From positions 1 through 29,876 of the IMG/VR virus record IMGVR_UViG_3300030118_001859: a stretch of 29,876 bases of DNA. One strand, given 5' to 3'. The notes below the pieces were generated by a model that worked only from the letters and a program-made list of their open reading frames with translations, did no database searches and was not told the origin of the DNA. The position numbers and the translations under genes were made by a program. This DNA is from a virus. Shown here piece after piece: positions 13,455-22,760 of this stretch. How positions within the stretch are numbered: the stretch's first letter is position 1; each line of letters starts with the position of its first letter.

Positions 13455-16400
13455 ATGGATATAAGATTAGTTGCATACAGGAGAGCTGACAATACGGTAG
13501 GAACAAACGATTTGACTCAATTTGAGTTAGATTTAACGCAATCTCCTAACGTTGTAGCTAATTATAATTGGGTTAATTTAAAAGAACCTGATAAAAGAAA
13601 AGCTAGTTTTTCTCAAACTATAAAGTTACCTTTTACTAATAACAATAATCAATTTTTTGAAAACTTTTTTGAAGTAAATCTAAGTAGTTTAGTATATAAC
13701 ACAAAGCAAAAATTTAACGCTATTTTATACGTTGACAGTATTCCACAATTAAAAGGATTTATACAACTAAAAGCAATATATTTAAACGCCAGAGTTTACG
13801 AAGTAGCTTTATTTGGGCAAACGGCAGACTTTTTTACAGACATAAAAGCAAAAAAATTAAGAGACGCTTTTACAACTACGTCAAATTCTGACCCTGATGT
13901 AGAAATAATAGACGGGCAAATGGCTCATTTTTATACCGCTTCTAATATTGTTAAAAGTTGGGACAATGGAGCAAGCGGAACAGGTTTAGTATTAGCAGGA
14001 GGGGGAAACGATAAGGACGTAATGTATCCCGTTATAGACTATGGTCATACTACTAACCCTTATTCTTCCGCTATATTTTGGAGTCCTGACGATTACGCTA
14101 ACGCAAGTCAAAACGCTTTAGAATACTACGGAGCGGTTAGAACAGGCGATTTAAAGCCTGCTATACGTTTACAAAGATTAGTTAAAATAATCGCTCAGAA
14201 AGCAGGATATAGCGTTAAAAGTACATTTCTAGGGTTAGACGGAGACACGCAAAGCGACACAGGATATTTTAGTCGTATGTTTATGACTTTAGCAAATCAA
14301 TTTACTAGGACTCAAACTATATTTAACACAGTAGAGGGAAGCGAAGAGCCTTTTATAGGGTTTTCTGCAACTTTAGATAATTTTACAACTACTCTTTTAC
14401 CTACAGAGTGGTTTGATGTAAGCTCGCCTCCTCCTTATACTAATTGGAACTTATTACAATATAGAGATTTTACAAGTTTTACTGAAAGTTTTGACCCTAA
14501 TGGTATTTTTAGTGTATCTCCTGCCGGATTAAGTACGGAAAGCGTAGGAAATTTACCTGCTGCTCCTACAATTACTTTTCCGTCTAATTTTGACGGAGAC
14601 GACGTAATATTAAGTCAGGGTATATTTCCTGTTAAAACTACTATAACTTTTACTATACCTGCTACTACTTTTACCGGTTCGCCTATAGGCTCAGTAGATG
14701 TTAGTAGTCATTTTTATTTACCTTTTGAAAATGCTCCTGACTTTAATCAAATAAACTATCCGCCGGGAACTTATACAATAGAGGAAATTCATAACTTAAA
14801 TTGTTATCCGGGCAACGTATATAAATATTATTTAGGTTTTGAGGTATATAGTGCAAGCGGATTTCCTATATCAGGTCAACTTTTTCAACCTAGCGTAACT
14901 GCTTTTACAATAGAAACAATACAGGGAGGAGAAAATACTTTAATGAGTGGAGGAGAAAACGGACTTGTTTCTATGTATCACAATATGCCTGATATTTTGC
15001 AGTCTGATTTTATAAAAGATTTAGTAAATAGATTTAACTTAATTATACAGACTGACCCTGACGACGAAAAAAAACTACTAATAGAGCCTTATCAAGATTT
15101 TATAGACGGGGGAAGCGTGCAATATTGGACGGATAAACTAGATGTATCTAAAGAACAAGTAATAAAATCTACTAACGAACTACAAGCTAAAACTTTAGTA
15201 TATAGCGACTTATTAGACAAAGATATTTTAAATCAACGTTATAATAAATTATACGATACTGTTTACGGAAAATATCAACAAGAACAATTGTCGGAGTTTG
15301 CTAAAAAAACTTTCAAAAATTTTAGTATATTTTCGCCTTTCATAGCTCAGGGAATAGGATATTTTAACAACGGAACTATAAACGGTAGTATACCTACTAA
15401 CGACGTAGCTTTAGCTTATTTTTTTGGAGCAGAAGAGGGGGAAGAGGGTAAAGTATTAACTGACCTTAAACCTAAATTATTTTACTATAGCGGAACTCCT
15501 ATAAATGTTCAGGGGTCTAACGTAGATTCAGGTAACAATTATAGCTTCCATGTATACAGTAATCAATATCAACAAACAGGAGACGCTCATCCCTCAGACG
15601 ATAACAATGGAAGTGCAAACAAATTTCCTCTATGCTTACAGTATGATTTAGATAATTTAAGTACAGGTATAACGTCTACTACTAAGGTTTTAAATTGGAC
15701 GGCTTATAGTCCTAATTTTAACACAGGTTTTACTTTTAATCCTTTTGGTCAAAACTATACAGAAAAAGGATATTATAATTTGTTTTGGAGTCAATATATA
15801 AACGAAATATATAGCGACGAAGCTAGAATTATGGAATGTTATTTAAACCTAAGTCCTAGCGATATAAGAGAGTTTGCAGGTACAGGATTTCAAAATACTT
15901 ATTATATAAAAAATACTTTATGGAGAATTATAAGTATTGAAAAATATGCCGTAGGAAAAAATCAATCTACAAAAGTTAAGCTTTTAAAAGTATTAGAAAA
16001 ATTGACTAACGACTGCGGAGCAATACCTGCTTTTACTAATAGCGGTTTAATGACTTTTACAGACGCAGAAACAGGAGCAAGTACAACTATTACTAATTCT
16101 TGTTGCGAAGAAGTGAATCCCGATTGGACTTTTATACAAACTAACGCTACTACTGGAGTAGGTAATTGCTATTCTATAAGCGTAGGTACTGACGTTACTA
16201 CTAACGTACAAGAAGACGTAGGAGCAGTACCTCCCGGAACAAATAATAACTCAGGCTCTATTTCTGCTCCTGCTCTTATGCCTACTATACAGGATAACTT
16301 TAATATACTTACTTCTCAGGGTTTAGGTAAATCTTTTAAATATTATGCAGAATGTTCTACTTTTGACAATTCTACGGCTAAAACTTTGACCTTTAAAAAT

Positions 16401-16826
16401 ATAACTGACCATATAATAAACTTTCAAAATTTTAACTTTAGTTATGTTAAGCTTAAATTATACGGTAAAATAATAAATGCCTCTTCTTATACTTTATATC
16501 ATAGAATAGGTTATTTTGAATACGATATAGTAATTAGTTTTAGAGGAGAGACTAACGACTTCGTAGGGACATCAGGAGGAACTTTTTTAAAACAAATAAA
16601 AGACGCTGCGTTTAATACTCCTACTATAAACATGACTAATTTTATAGGTAAAAAATGGAGTCCAACAATAACAGGAGGACAGTCTGCTAATGTTTTTTGG
16701 GTAGCAGATATAGAAATTACTAGTATGCCGGTAATGATAGGAGAGTCTAATTTGAATCAATACGCAATATTTCAAAATGGAAATACTATTTTATTTATGA
16801 ATGTAGATTATTTAATATGGAACTAG
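13455..16826 (+). CDS. Large tail-tip / baseplate hub protein
   Basis: At 1,123 residues this is the largest gene. The N-terminal 140 residues (with KRKASFSQTIKLPF, NQFFENFFEVN, and LKGFIQLKAIYL) resemble the hub domain of tail-tip proteins in Bacteroidota phages. The centre has several Asn/Gly/Ser-rich beta segments, and near residue 870-960 there is a Cys-containing stretch (TNSCCEE) before a final beta domain. It probably binds the tail tube end and carries the host-contacting part. The rich, variable C-terminal third may be receptor binding. It ends with TAG at 16824-16826, and the next small gene begins 10 bases before this. Confidence 0.6.
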   Translation: MDIRLVAYRRADNTVGTNDLTQFELDLTQSPNVVANYNWVNLKEPDKRKASFSQTIKLPFTNNNNQFFENFFEVNLSSLVYNTKQKFNAILYVDSIPQLKGFIQLKAIYLNARVYEVALFGQTADFFTDIKAKKLRDAFTTTSNSDPDVEIIDGQMAHFYTASNIVKSWDNGASGTGLVLAGGGNDKDVMYPVIDYGHTTNPYSSAIFWSPDDYANASQNALEYYGAVRTGDLKPAIRLQRLVKIIAQKAGYSVKSTFLGLDGDTQSDTGYFSRMFMTLANQFTRTQTIFNTVEGSEEPFIGFSATLDNFTTTLLPTEWFDVSSPPPYTNWNLLQYRDFTSFTESFDPNGIFSVSPAGLSTESVGNLPAAPTITFPSNFDGDDVILSQGIFPVKTTITFTIPATTFTGSPIGSVDVSSHFYLPFENAPDFNQINYPPGTYTIEEIHNLNCYPGNVYKYYLGFEVYSASGFPISGQLFQPSVTAFTIETIQGGENTLMSGGENGLVSMYHNMPDILQSDFIKDLVNRFNLIIQTDPDDEKKLLIEPYQDFIDGGSVQYWTDKLDVSKEQVIKSTNELQAKTLVYSDLLDKDILNQRYNKLYDTVYGKYQQEQLSEFAKKTFKNFSIFSPFIAQGIGYFNNGTINGSIPTNDVALAYFFGAEEGEEGKVLTDLKPKLFYYSGTPINVQGSNVDSGNNYSFHVYSNQYQQTGDAHPSDDNNGSANKFPLCLQYDLDNLSTGITSTTKVLNWTAYSPNFNTGFTFNPFGQNYTEKGYYNLFWSQYINEIYSDEARIMECYLNLSPSDIREFAGTGFQNTYYIKNTLWRIISIEKYAVGKNQSTKVKLLKVLEKLTNDCGAIPAFTNSGLMTFTDAETGASTTITNSCCEEVNPDWTFIQTNATTGVGNCYSISVGTDVTTNVQEDVGAVPPGTNNNSGSISAPALMPTIQDNFNILTSQGLGKSFKYYAECSTFDNSTAKTLTFKNITDHIINFQNFNFSYVKLKLYGKIINASSYTLYHRIGYFEYDIVISFRGETNDFVGTSGGTFLKQIKDAAFNTPTINMTNFIGKKWSPTITGGQSANVFWVADIEITSMPVMIGESNLNQYAIFQNGNTILFMNVDYLIWN

Positions 16827-16990
16827 AAACTAAAATTAATTTGTCAGGTTTTTACATAATAGCGATATTATCTAACGTAACGCAAAAAGAATTTTACGGC
16901 AAAGAATGGAATTTTGTATACGGACAAAATGAACTAACAGACGATATAAAATTAATAACAAAACAATTAAAAAGAGTTTTTAAAAGATGA
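16817..16990 (+). CDS. 57-residue small protein between tail tip and tape measure
   Basis: ATG at 16817 overlaps the tail-tip gene by 10 bases, and the TGA at 16988-16990 overlaps the tape measure ATG (ATGA). The product has MELETKINLSGFYIIAILS, then a polar middle with YGKEWNFVYG, and a basic helix ending LKRVFKR. The tight overlaps support translation and coupling to the tape measure. It may help tail assembly; the function is unknown. Confidence 0.6.
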   Translation: MELETKINLSGFYIIAILSNVTQKEFYGKEWNFVYGQNELTDDIKLITKQLKRVFKR

Positions 16991-19014
16991 TAACGAAAAT
17001 TTTTAAAATTATAGCAGACACGAAAGGAGCAAACAAAGAACTAGATAAAACTTCTCAAAGTCTTAAAGCCGTAGGTAAAAGTAGTACTGCAACTAGTAAA
17101 GGCTTTAAAATGGTAGGTACTGCTTTAAAAGGCTTAGGAATAGGAATAGTAATAGCTAAAGTTATAGGTAAATTAACAGAAGTTTTAATGCAAAACTCAA
17201 AAATACAAGACTTAGTAGCTAGAGCCATGGATACACTAGGAAAGGTAATAAGCGTAGTTGTTGATATTATATTTGAGGCTTTGAAAGTTGTAGACTCATT
17301 GACTTTAGGGTTTTTTAATTTATCAGGAGAAGCAGACGGAGCGACAAAATCTTTACAAAGTCAAAGAAATGAATTTGAGTTACTAGACGCAGGTATGGAA
17401 AAGATAAAACTACAGTATCAAACTCAAATAGAACAATTAAGACAAGTCAGAGACGACACTTCTTTAACAATGGAAGAGAGAATAAACGCTAACAATCAAA
17501 TAGCGGCGGTACTAGACGAGCAACACGCTACAGAAAAAGCTCAGATTGAGGAAATGATACGAATAAAAAAGCAACTTTTGGCGACAGATAAAGATAATCT
17601 AGAGCTGAAAAAGGATTTATTAGTAACTGAAACAATGCTAGCAGAGTTAGACGAGAGAATTACAGGGCAAAGGTCAGAGCAACTTACTAACGTAAACGCT
17701 TTAAAAAGAGAACAAGCCGACTTGTCTAAAAGGTCTAGGACTGCAATTAAAAAAGAAGTAAAAAGCGTTGAAGAAATGATTAACGCTTTAGATAAATACG
17801 GTAGTAAGCTACAAAAAACAGACGAAGAAATACATAACGACGCTTTGTTAAGTATGGAGGAGGACTTTTATAAAAGTATAAACGAAATAAGAAGCCGAGG
17901 AAAAAGAAAAAGGAAGACAGAATTTGACGACGATATTAAGGATACTAAAAAAATTATTAAGAATCAAGAAAACACTCTTAGCAAGCTTTATTCGCAATTA
18001 GGTAAAGCTAGTAGTGAAGCAAGAAAAAACCAAATTAGAGAAGACATAGCAGGCTATAGAGAGAATCTAAAGGCACAGAAAAGAAATTTAAAAATACTAC
18101 AAGAAAACAGGGAAAAAGATTTAAGAAATCAGGGAGCGTATTCAGAAGACGAGCAGAAATTATTAGACTTCTACAATGAGAAGAAAAAACAAATGATAGA
18201 AGCCTACAATAAAAAGGTAACTGACGAAGCAAAAAAACAAGCAGATAGAATAAGAAAGATAAACGAAGACGCTTTAAGATTAGCTAACGAAGACCAACTC
18301 TCAGACTTTGCTAGAGAGTTTTTTGCTATAGAAGAAAAGTACGCCAAAATATTAGAGCAAGAAGAATTAGGAGAAGAAGAAAGAAAAGCTTTAAAAGAAC
18401 GTATGCTTAGAGACCAACAAGCCTTAGAAGACCAATACGAAGAAGAGGCAGAAGCAAAAAGGAAAGCTAGGCAACAAATGGCTTTAGACGCCGCAGTAAG
18501 TTTAGCTAATTCTTTAGTATCTCTTTCGGCAACTTCTGCAAAAAAAGAAATAAGCGAACTAGACAAAAAGCTAAAAGCAGGTTTAATTACAGAAGACCAA
18601 TACAATAAAAGAAAACAAAAAATAGAAGAGAATCAACTTAGAAAAGAGAAAGCGGCTACTTTATTACAAATAGGAGTAGATACCGCTAGGGGTATATCTG
18701 GAGCGGTAGCGGCAGGAGCAGGACTAACTTTTCCGGCAAACTTAGCGGCTATAGCTTCCGGGGTAGCTTCTGTATTAGCGGGTATAGCTTCTGCTAGTGC
18801 GGCTATGAATCAAACTATAGATACTCCTGAGCCTAATTTAGAAGAGGACGACGTTATAGAACAAGACAATAACGAAACTTTAGGACAACAAGCTAGCGTT
18901 ACTTTTGGAGCAATACAGGCAGACGCTCCTCCTATTCAAGCTTATGTAGTAGAAAGCGACGTAAGCGGTAGTCAAGCTTTACAAGAAGACTTAGACTTAC
19001 AGGCAACGTTATAA
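16987..19014 (+). CDS. Tail tape measure protein
   Basis: The 675-residue protein has the classic tape measure layout. A helical N-terminus with Ser/Thr/Lys repeats is followed by a hydrophobic, possibly membrane-active region (about 45-110, with GTALKGLGIGIVIAKVIG and VISVVVDIIFEALKVV), a very long charged coiled coil (about 130-500), a small-residue helix (about 560-600, with GAVAAGAGL and AAIASGVASVLAGIAS), and an acidic tail. It sets tail length. If 1.5 angstrom per residue applies, the tail would be about 100 nm. It follows, rather than precedes, the tail-tip genes, which is unusual. Antisense open frames here are shadows of its repetitive codons. Confidence 0.85.
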   Translation: MITKIFKIIADTKGANKELDKTSQSLKAVGKSSTATSKGFKMVGTALKGLGIGIVIAKVIGKLTEVLMQNSKIQDLVARAMDTLGKVISVVVDIIFEALKVVDSLTLGFFNLSGEADGATKSLQSQRNEFELLDAGMEKIKLQYQTQIEQLRQVRDDTSLTMEERINANNQIAAVLDEQHATEKAQIEEMIRIKKQLLATDKDNLELKKDLLVTETMLAELDERITGQRSEQLTNVNALKREQADLSKRSRTAIKKEVKSVEEMINALDKYGSKLQKTDEEIHNDALLSMEEDFYKSINEIRSRGKRKRKTEFDDDIKDTKKIIKNQENTLSKLYSQLGKASSEARKNQIREDIAGYRENLKAQKRNLKILQENREKDLRNQGAYSEDEQKLLDFYNEKKKQMIEAYNKKVTDEAKKQADRIRKINEDALRLANEDQLSDFAREFFAIEEKYAKILEQEELGEEERKALKERMLRDQQALEDQYEEEAEAKRKARQQMALDAAVSLANSLVSLSATSAKKEISELDKKLKAGLITEDQYNKRKQKIEENQLRKEKAATLLQIGVDTARGISGAVAAGAGLTFPANLAAIASGVASVLAGIASASAAMNQTIDTPEPNLEEDDVIEQDNNETLGQQASVTFGAIQADAPPIQAYVVESDVSGSQALQEDLDLQATL

Positions 19015-19039
19015 ACAAATATTAAAGAATTATATTTAT
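19009..19039 (+). promoter_or_regulatory. Putative late promoter motif, copy 2 (before the prohead protease)
   Basis: TTATAAACAA (19009-19018), 14 bases, then TATTTAT (19033-19039), four bases before the ATG at 19044. It occupies nearly the whole 29-base gap after the tape measure gene. Confidence 0.5.
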
Positions 19040-19043
19040 TAGT

Positions 19044-20063
19044 ATGACAAAGAAAAAAATAAAAAAAGTAGAATTAATAATAGACGAGCTTAGCGAAAAA
19101 TTTGGAGTAGAGGCTATAAGTTTAGTAGAATTTCCTGCAATAGAAGAGAACTTTATATTTTTTAATAAAGACAATTTTTTAAGTTTAGCAAAATTAGACG
19201 AAGAGCAAAAGACTTTAGTAGGAGCGGTACTAATTCCTGAAAAAGAGATACCTAGGTACGACCAAGAAAACAACGAGGAGTTTGTAGTTTTTTTTACTAA
19301 AGAGACAATTAAAAAAGCTCAGGAGCTATTTATGAGCAATCTAAGAAACAATAATGCTACTTACGAACATAAAGTGCCGGTAAAGGGCGTAAGCGTTGTA
19401 GAGAGTTGGATAAAGGAAGACAAGAAAAATGATAAGTCTACTAGCTACGGATTTAAAAATTTACCCGTAGGCACTTGGTTTGTAAAAATGAAAATTGAAA
19501 ATTCTGAAATTTGGGAATCAGTAAAACAGGGCAAAGTAAAAGGGTTTAGTATAGAGGGATATTTTACAGATAAATTAATAGAGGCACAAATTAGCAGATC
19601 TCGGAAAACAGATATAATAGATTTAGCGGAAGAGTGTACGGATTGTCCTGACGAAGTTACATTAGCAAAAATAACCGATATAATATTAGAAAACGAATTA
19701 GTAGTAGTAGCGGCTTTAGACGGCGAGCCTTTATTTGCTACAAAAGAAGAAGCGGAGTTGTACGCAGATATTATTAAAAAGTGTAAAGGATTTCATACTC
19801 ATAACGTAAACGGTCAAAAATTATATATGGCTTGTTACGACCACGCAGAAGCTACAAAAGACGAATACGTAGAAAATGGAAAAGGCAAAAAGAAAAAACG
19901 TAAAAAATATAAAAGCGTAAAATACGCAGAGTTTATACATAATCAAGCTTTAGCTAAGTATCCGTGGGAACAATGTATTCGAGACATGGTTAAAGAATAC
20001 GGCAATAAAGAAACGGCGGCTAAAATATGTTCCGCTATAAAAAATAGGACTAAAAAAAGGTAG
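19044..20063 (+). CDS. XkdF-like prohead serine protease with C-terminal extension
   Basis: The first ~185 residues match the XkdF-type capsid protease pattern: VGAVLIPEKEIPR (about 59-71), NATYEHKVPVKGVSVVESWI (about 103-122), DKSTSYGF, LPVGTWFVKMKI and GKVKGFSIEGYF. These proteases cleave scaffold and capsid N-termini during head maturation; the His/Ser residues at EH and FSIEG probably include catalytic ones. The C-terminal 150 residues add a domain with CKGFHTHNVNGQKLYM and KYPWEQCIRDMVKEYG...AAKICSAIK, similar to modules recurring in phage head proteins. A copy of the 14-base GATC word lies between the two parts. It is followed by the scaffold and capsid genes, as expected. Confidence 0.8.
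   Translation: MTKKKIKKVELIIDELSEKFGVEAISLVEFPAIEENFIFFNKDNFLSLAKLDEEQKTLVGAVLIPEKEIPRYDQENNEEFVVFFTKETIKKAQELFMSNLRNNNATYEHKVPVKGVSVVESWIKEDKKNDKSTSYGFKNLPVGTWFVKMKIENSEIWESVKQGKVKGFSIEGYFTDKLIEAQISRSRKTDIIDLAEECTDCPDEVTLAKITDIILENELVVVAALDGEPLFATKEEAELYADIIKKCKGFHTHNVNGQKLYMACYDHAEATKDEYVENGKGKKKKRKKYKSVKYAEFIHNQALAKYPWEQCIRDMVKEYGNKETAAKICSAIKNRTKKR
19594..19607 (+). repeat. Copy 2 of the 14-base word GCAGATCTCGGAAA
   Basis: Exact 14-base match, preceded by TTA as in copy 1. It is read in a different codon register (AGC AGA TCT CGG AAA) inside the protease gene and includes the rare codon CGG. It contains the second of only three GATC sites. Confidence 0.8.
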
Positions 20064-20067
20064 TCCT
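20046..20067 (+). other. 7-bp hairpin at the end of the protease gene
   Basis: AGGACTA (20046-20052) and TAGTCCT (20061-20067) pair perfectly around an 8-base loop. The right arm includes the TAG stop. No T-run follows, so it is not a simple terminator. Its last two bases overlap the start of the next late promoter copy; it may be an RNA processing or stability element. Confidence 0.3.
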
Positions 20068-20096
20068 GTGAACAATAATTTAAGTTTAATATTTAT
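20066..20096 (+). promoter_or_regulatory. Putative late promoter motif, copy 3 (before scaffold and capsid)
   Basis: CTGTGAACAA (20066-20075), 14 bases, then TATTTAT (20090-20096), with a 16-base leader to the ATG at 20113. The leader length equals that of copy 4, which supports this as a transcription start signal for the highly expressed capsid genes. Confidence 0.55.
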
Positions 20097-20112
20097 AAAA
20101 AAAGATTAGAAA

Positions 20113-20766
20113 ATGGCTACTACATTAGAAAAAATAAAAACATTGTTATCGACAGATAAAACTAAAAAAGTGGAATTATATGCAGAAATGATTTTAGACG
20201 ACGGAAGAGTTTTAGCTACTGAGGACGAAAAGTTTGCAGTAGGCTCTGTAGTTTTCGTTGTAGGAGACGACGGAGAAACTGAATCAGTCGCAGAGGGAGA
20301 ATACACTTTAGAAGACGGAACTAAAATAGGAATAGACGCAGAATCTAAAATATCTAGCTTGGGAGAAGAAGAAGCAGAAGAGGAAGTAGAGGAAGAAGTA
20401 GAGGCAAAAAAAGAAGAGATGAAAGAAGAAGAGGAAGACATGAAAAAACTATACGCAGAGTTAAAAGATAGAGTAGACGCTATAGAGAAAAAAATGTATG
20501 AAGAAGACGATAAAGAAGAAATGAGCGAAGTTGAAGAGTCAGAAGAGCTGAAAAATGAAGAGGAAAAAGTAGAGATGAGTAAAGACTTAATTACTTCTTT
20601 AGTTGAAGAAGTAGAACACTTAAAAGAAAAATTAGTCGAATTTGAAAAGTTACCGGCAGAAGAGGGATTTATACACTCTCCGGAAACTAATAACAAGAAA
20701 GAAAAAGTTAATCTAGCTAAACTATCTACTAAGGAGAGAGTAGCTTATTATATAAACAATAAATAA
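20113..20766 (+). CDS. Scaffold-like acidic head protein
   Basis: The 217-residue protein has a beta-rich N-terminal domain of about 75 residues (MATTLEKIKTLLSTDKTKKV, with LDDGRVLATEDE and YTLEDGTKIGI) followed by a long, extremely Glu-rich coiled coil (about 85-185) and a basic C-terminal tail. An acidic coiled coil between protease and major capsid genes is the usual place and look of a scaffolding protein that guides head assembly and is then cleaved. The N-terminal domain could instead act as a head decoration or delta-like domain. The antisense open frame of about 196 codons here is a shadow of the GAA/GAG-rich codons. Confidence 0.6.
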   Translation: MATTLEKIKTLLSTDKTKKVELYAEMILDDGRVLATEDEKFAVGSVVFVVGDDGETESVAEGEYTLEDGTKIGIDAESKISSLGEEEAEEEVEEEVEAKKEEMKEEEEDMKKLYAELKDRVDAIEKKMYEEDDKEEMSEVEESEELKNEEEKVEMSKDLITSLVEEVEHLKEKLVEFEKLPAEEGFIHSPETNNKKEKVNLAKLSTKERVAYYINNK

Positions 20767-20782
20767 TTAAATTTTTAATACA

Positions 20783-21721
20783 ATGAAAAAAGAAAATATT
20801 TCTAAAAAACATGAATTTGCGGCTAGTACGACTTCTAACTATGCAGGAGAAGCGGCGGCGGGATATATTTCGGCGGCACTCCTTAGCGGAAAAACATTAG
20901 CAGAGCAAAACATTACTATTTTAAACAATGTAAAATACAAAGCTAATCTAAGAAAGATTACTATGGCGGGTACTGCGGGTAACTTAATGGCGGACGCTAC
21001 TTGTGACTTTACTGACTCAGGTACTTTGACTTATGCAGAAAGAGTATTACAACCTAGAGACTTTGACGTAAACGTTCAACTATGTAAAAAAGATTATTTA
21101 GCTACGTGGGAGGGCGAAAACATGACGGCAGGCTTAAACGGTACTGTACCGCAAGCTTTCGGAGACTATATTATAGGACAAACTGCGGCTAAAGTATCAG
21201 AAGAAATAGAAAAGTCTATTTGGGACGGAACTACTGACGAAAACGGTCAGTTTGACGGATTCAGAAAACTATTATTAGCAGACGGAGACGTAAACGACGT
21301 AACAGGAGCTACTACTTTGTCTTCTGGTAATATTATAACTGAACTTAATAAAGTATTAAACGATATTCCGTCGGCGGTATATGGTAAAGAAGACTTAAAA
21401 ATTTGGGTGCCGACTAGTGCTTTAAGATTTTATGTTCAGTCGCAAGCTAATGCAGGTTATGCTAATTTTTACAATGCTCAAAGTGATATACCTTTAATCT
21501 TTAACGGCGTTACTTTAGCACACGCTCCGGGTCTAGCAGACAACACTATGGTCGCAGGTAGAAGTTCTAATATGTTCTTCGGTACTGACGGCTCTACTAG
21601 CGAAGTTAAATTGTTAGACATGACAGACTTAGACGGCTCAGACAATGTTAGACTTGTTATGAGATTTACCGCGGGAGTTAATTACGCTTTCGGTAGTGAT
21701 ATGGTATTATATGCAGGATAA
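20783..21721 (+). CDS. Major capsid protein
   Basis: The 312-residue protein follows the scaffold and is followed by a strong terminator. It begins with a charged arm (MKKENISKKHEFAASTTSNYAGEAAAGY), as in HK97-fold subunits, then LSGKTLAEQNITILNNVKYKANLRKI, and a core ending in RLVMRFTAGVNYAFGSDMVLY, a typical last strand for capsid proteins of Bacteroidota phages. It has no enzyme motif or membrane segment. It would form the icosahedral head. Codon choice is enriched for GGC/GCG-type codons relative to neighbours, consistent with high expression. Confidence 0.85.
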   Translation: MKKENISKKHEFAASTTSNYAGEAAAGYISAALLSGKTLAEQNITILNNVKYKANLRKITMAGTAGNLMADATCDFTDSGTLTYAERVLQPRDFDVNVQLCKKDYLATWEGENMTAGLNGTVPQAFGDYIIGQTAAKVSEEIEKSIWDGTTDENGQFDGFRKLLLADGDVNDVTGATTLSSGNIITELNKVLNDIPSAVYGKEDLKIWVPTSALRFYVQSQANAGYANFYNAQSDIPLIFNGVTLAHAPGLADNTMVAGRSSNMFFGTDGSTSEVKLLDMTDLDGSDNVRLVMRFTAGVNYAFGSDMVLYAG

Positions 21722-21726
21722 TAAAT

Positions 21727-21754
21727 AGGGAGTGAAATACCTCCCTTTTATTTT
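21727..21754 (+). terminator. Intrinsic terminator after the major capsid gene
   Basis: AGGGAG (21727-21732) pairs with CTCCCT (21741-21746) around an 8-base loop, followed by TTTATTTT. It would reduce readthrough from capsid into the tail tube gene, or trim the abundant capsid message. Confidence 0.75.
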
Positions 21755-21788
21755 AAAGGAATAATTAATAATTAAAAAATAAACAAAA

Positions 21789-22400
21789 ATGAGTTGTACT
21801 TTAACTAAAGGACTAGGCGTCGATTGTAAGGACTCTATAGGTGGCTTAAAAGCGATATTTATCGTTTCTACTTATTCTCCTGAAATTAGACAAGTAGCTA
21901 CTTTCAACGGAACTGATACTCTGCAAATAGACACTTGCGGTTTTACAGGTTGGTCTGCTTATGGTACGCCGACAGGTAGTACAGTAACAGTTTTCAAATA
22001 TGCTTTACGTCCTAACTTGTCTTCTATGACAGTAAACGTAAATTCAGACCCTAATACAGGGACTACGTTTTTTGAACAAACTCTAAGCTTACAATTACAA
22101 AAGCTTAGCGTTGCTCAAACTAACGAACTTAAATTAATTTGTTTTAATAGAAGTCAAGTATTTGTTCAGGACATGAACGACAATCTATTTTTATTAGGAA
22201 TGGATAATGGAGTTGACGTTTCAGGAGGGACTATTGTTACGGGAGCGGCTAAAGCAGATATGAGCGGTTTTACCTTAGAAATGAGAGCTGAGGAAAAAGA
22301 CCCTTTAATTTGGATTAAACCAACTGCGGGAAGTGGAACTGATTATCCTTTTGACGGATTAGGAGACGCAGACGCAGACTTAACTATTGTAGCGTCTTAA
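21789..22400 (+). CDS. Major tail tube protein
   Basis: The 203-residue protein begins MSCTLTKGLGVDCKDSIGGL and contains NSDPNTGTTFFEQTLSLQLQ, NELKLICFNRSQVFVQDMND and FLLGMDNGVDVSGGTIVTGA, ending with a beta strand rich in acidic residues. The GTTFFEQTL, 'V-V-x-D' and 'GMDNGxDVxGGT' patterns are typical of the tail tube proteins of Bacteroidota siphophages. It would polymerise into the tail tube around the tape measure. It lies away from the rest of the tail module, between the capsid gene and the portal. It is followed by a strong bidirectional terminator. Confidence 0.8.
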   Translation: MSCTLTKGLGVDCKDSIGGLKAIFIVSTYSPEIRQVATFNGTDTLQIDTCGFTGWSAYGTPTGSTVTVFKYALRPNLSSMTVNVNSDPNTGTTFFEQTLSLQLQKLSVAQTNELKLICFNRSQVFVQDMNDNLFLLGMDNGVDVSGGTIVTGAAKADMSGFTLEMRAEEKDPLIWIKPTAGSGTDYPFDGLGDADADLTIVAS

Positions 22401-22435
22401 TGTAATAAGAATTATATAAATCGTTACTCAAAAAG

Positions 22436-22463
22436 AAAGGGAGCTTATTTGCTCCCTTTTTTT
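22436..22463. terminator. Bidirectional intrinsic terminator between tail tube and inverted unit
   Basis: AAAGGGAGC (22436-22444) pairs with GCTCCCTTT (22451-22459) around a 6-base loop, followed by T-rich sequence on the plus strand; on the minus strand the stem is followed by CTTTCTTTTT. It separates the rightward tail tube gene from the two leftward genes ending at 22466. Confidence 0.85.
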
Positions 22464-22465
22464 AT

Positions 22466-22756
22466 TTAACATTCTACTTTATGTTTAAAATTATTTATTA
22501 TATAGTCTAACATTTCTTCGTAATCGTAACCCTTTTTTTTACAAAAGATAGATAAGTCTAATTCGTCTGACATTTTATATCTATGGTAATCTATTTCTAC
22601 TATACGAAGTTTTGCTATCTTAGTAAATGTATTATATAAACCTCGTATATTATATATACTTGTATTGAAAAAATTACTGCCTATTGTGACATCTATATCA
22701 ATAGCTAGTCCTGTATAAACTCTATTACGTTGTTTTTTTATTTGTATATTTTTCAT
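22466..22756 (-). CDS. Hypothetical protein, second gene of the inverted unit
   Basis: The 96-residue protein has a basic start (MKNIQIKKQRNRVY), a hydrophobic beta/alpha middle (GLAIDIDVTIGSNFF), and an acidic, Tyr-rich C-terminal helix with KKGYDYEEMLDYIINNF. No membrane helix or signal peptide is certain. Together with the gene at 22761 it forms a short leftward unit set between structural genes read in the other direction, with its own promoter and terminator. The codons look as AT-rich as the surroundings. The function is unknown; such cargo genes often act on the host. Confidence 0.55.
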   Translation of the reverse strand: MKNIQIKKQRNRVYTGLAIDIDVTIGSNFFNTSIYNIRGLYNTFTKIAKLRIVEIDYHRYKMSDELDLSIFCKKKGYDYEEMLDYIINNFKHKVEC

Positions 22757-22760
22757 TGTT

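Noticed and set aside
18204-18605. Antisense open frame opposite the tape measure gene
   Set aside because: It mirrors the coiled-coil codons of the sense gene and has Ser/Ala/Leu-rich shadow composition without any start context.
20106-20696. Long antisense open frame (about 196 codons) opposite the scaffold-like gene
   Set aside because: It is Ser/Phe-rich low-complexity sequence produced by the GAA/GAG-rich sense codons, and no promoter or neighbour supports it.
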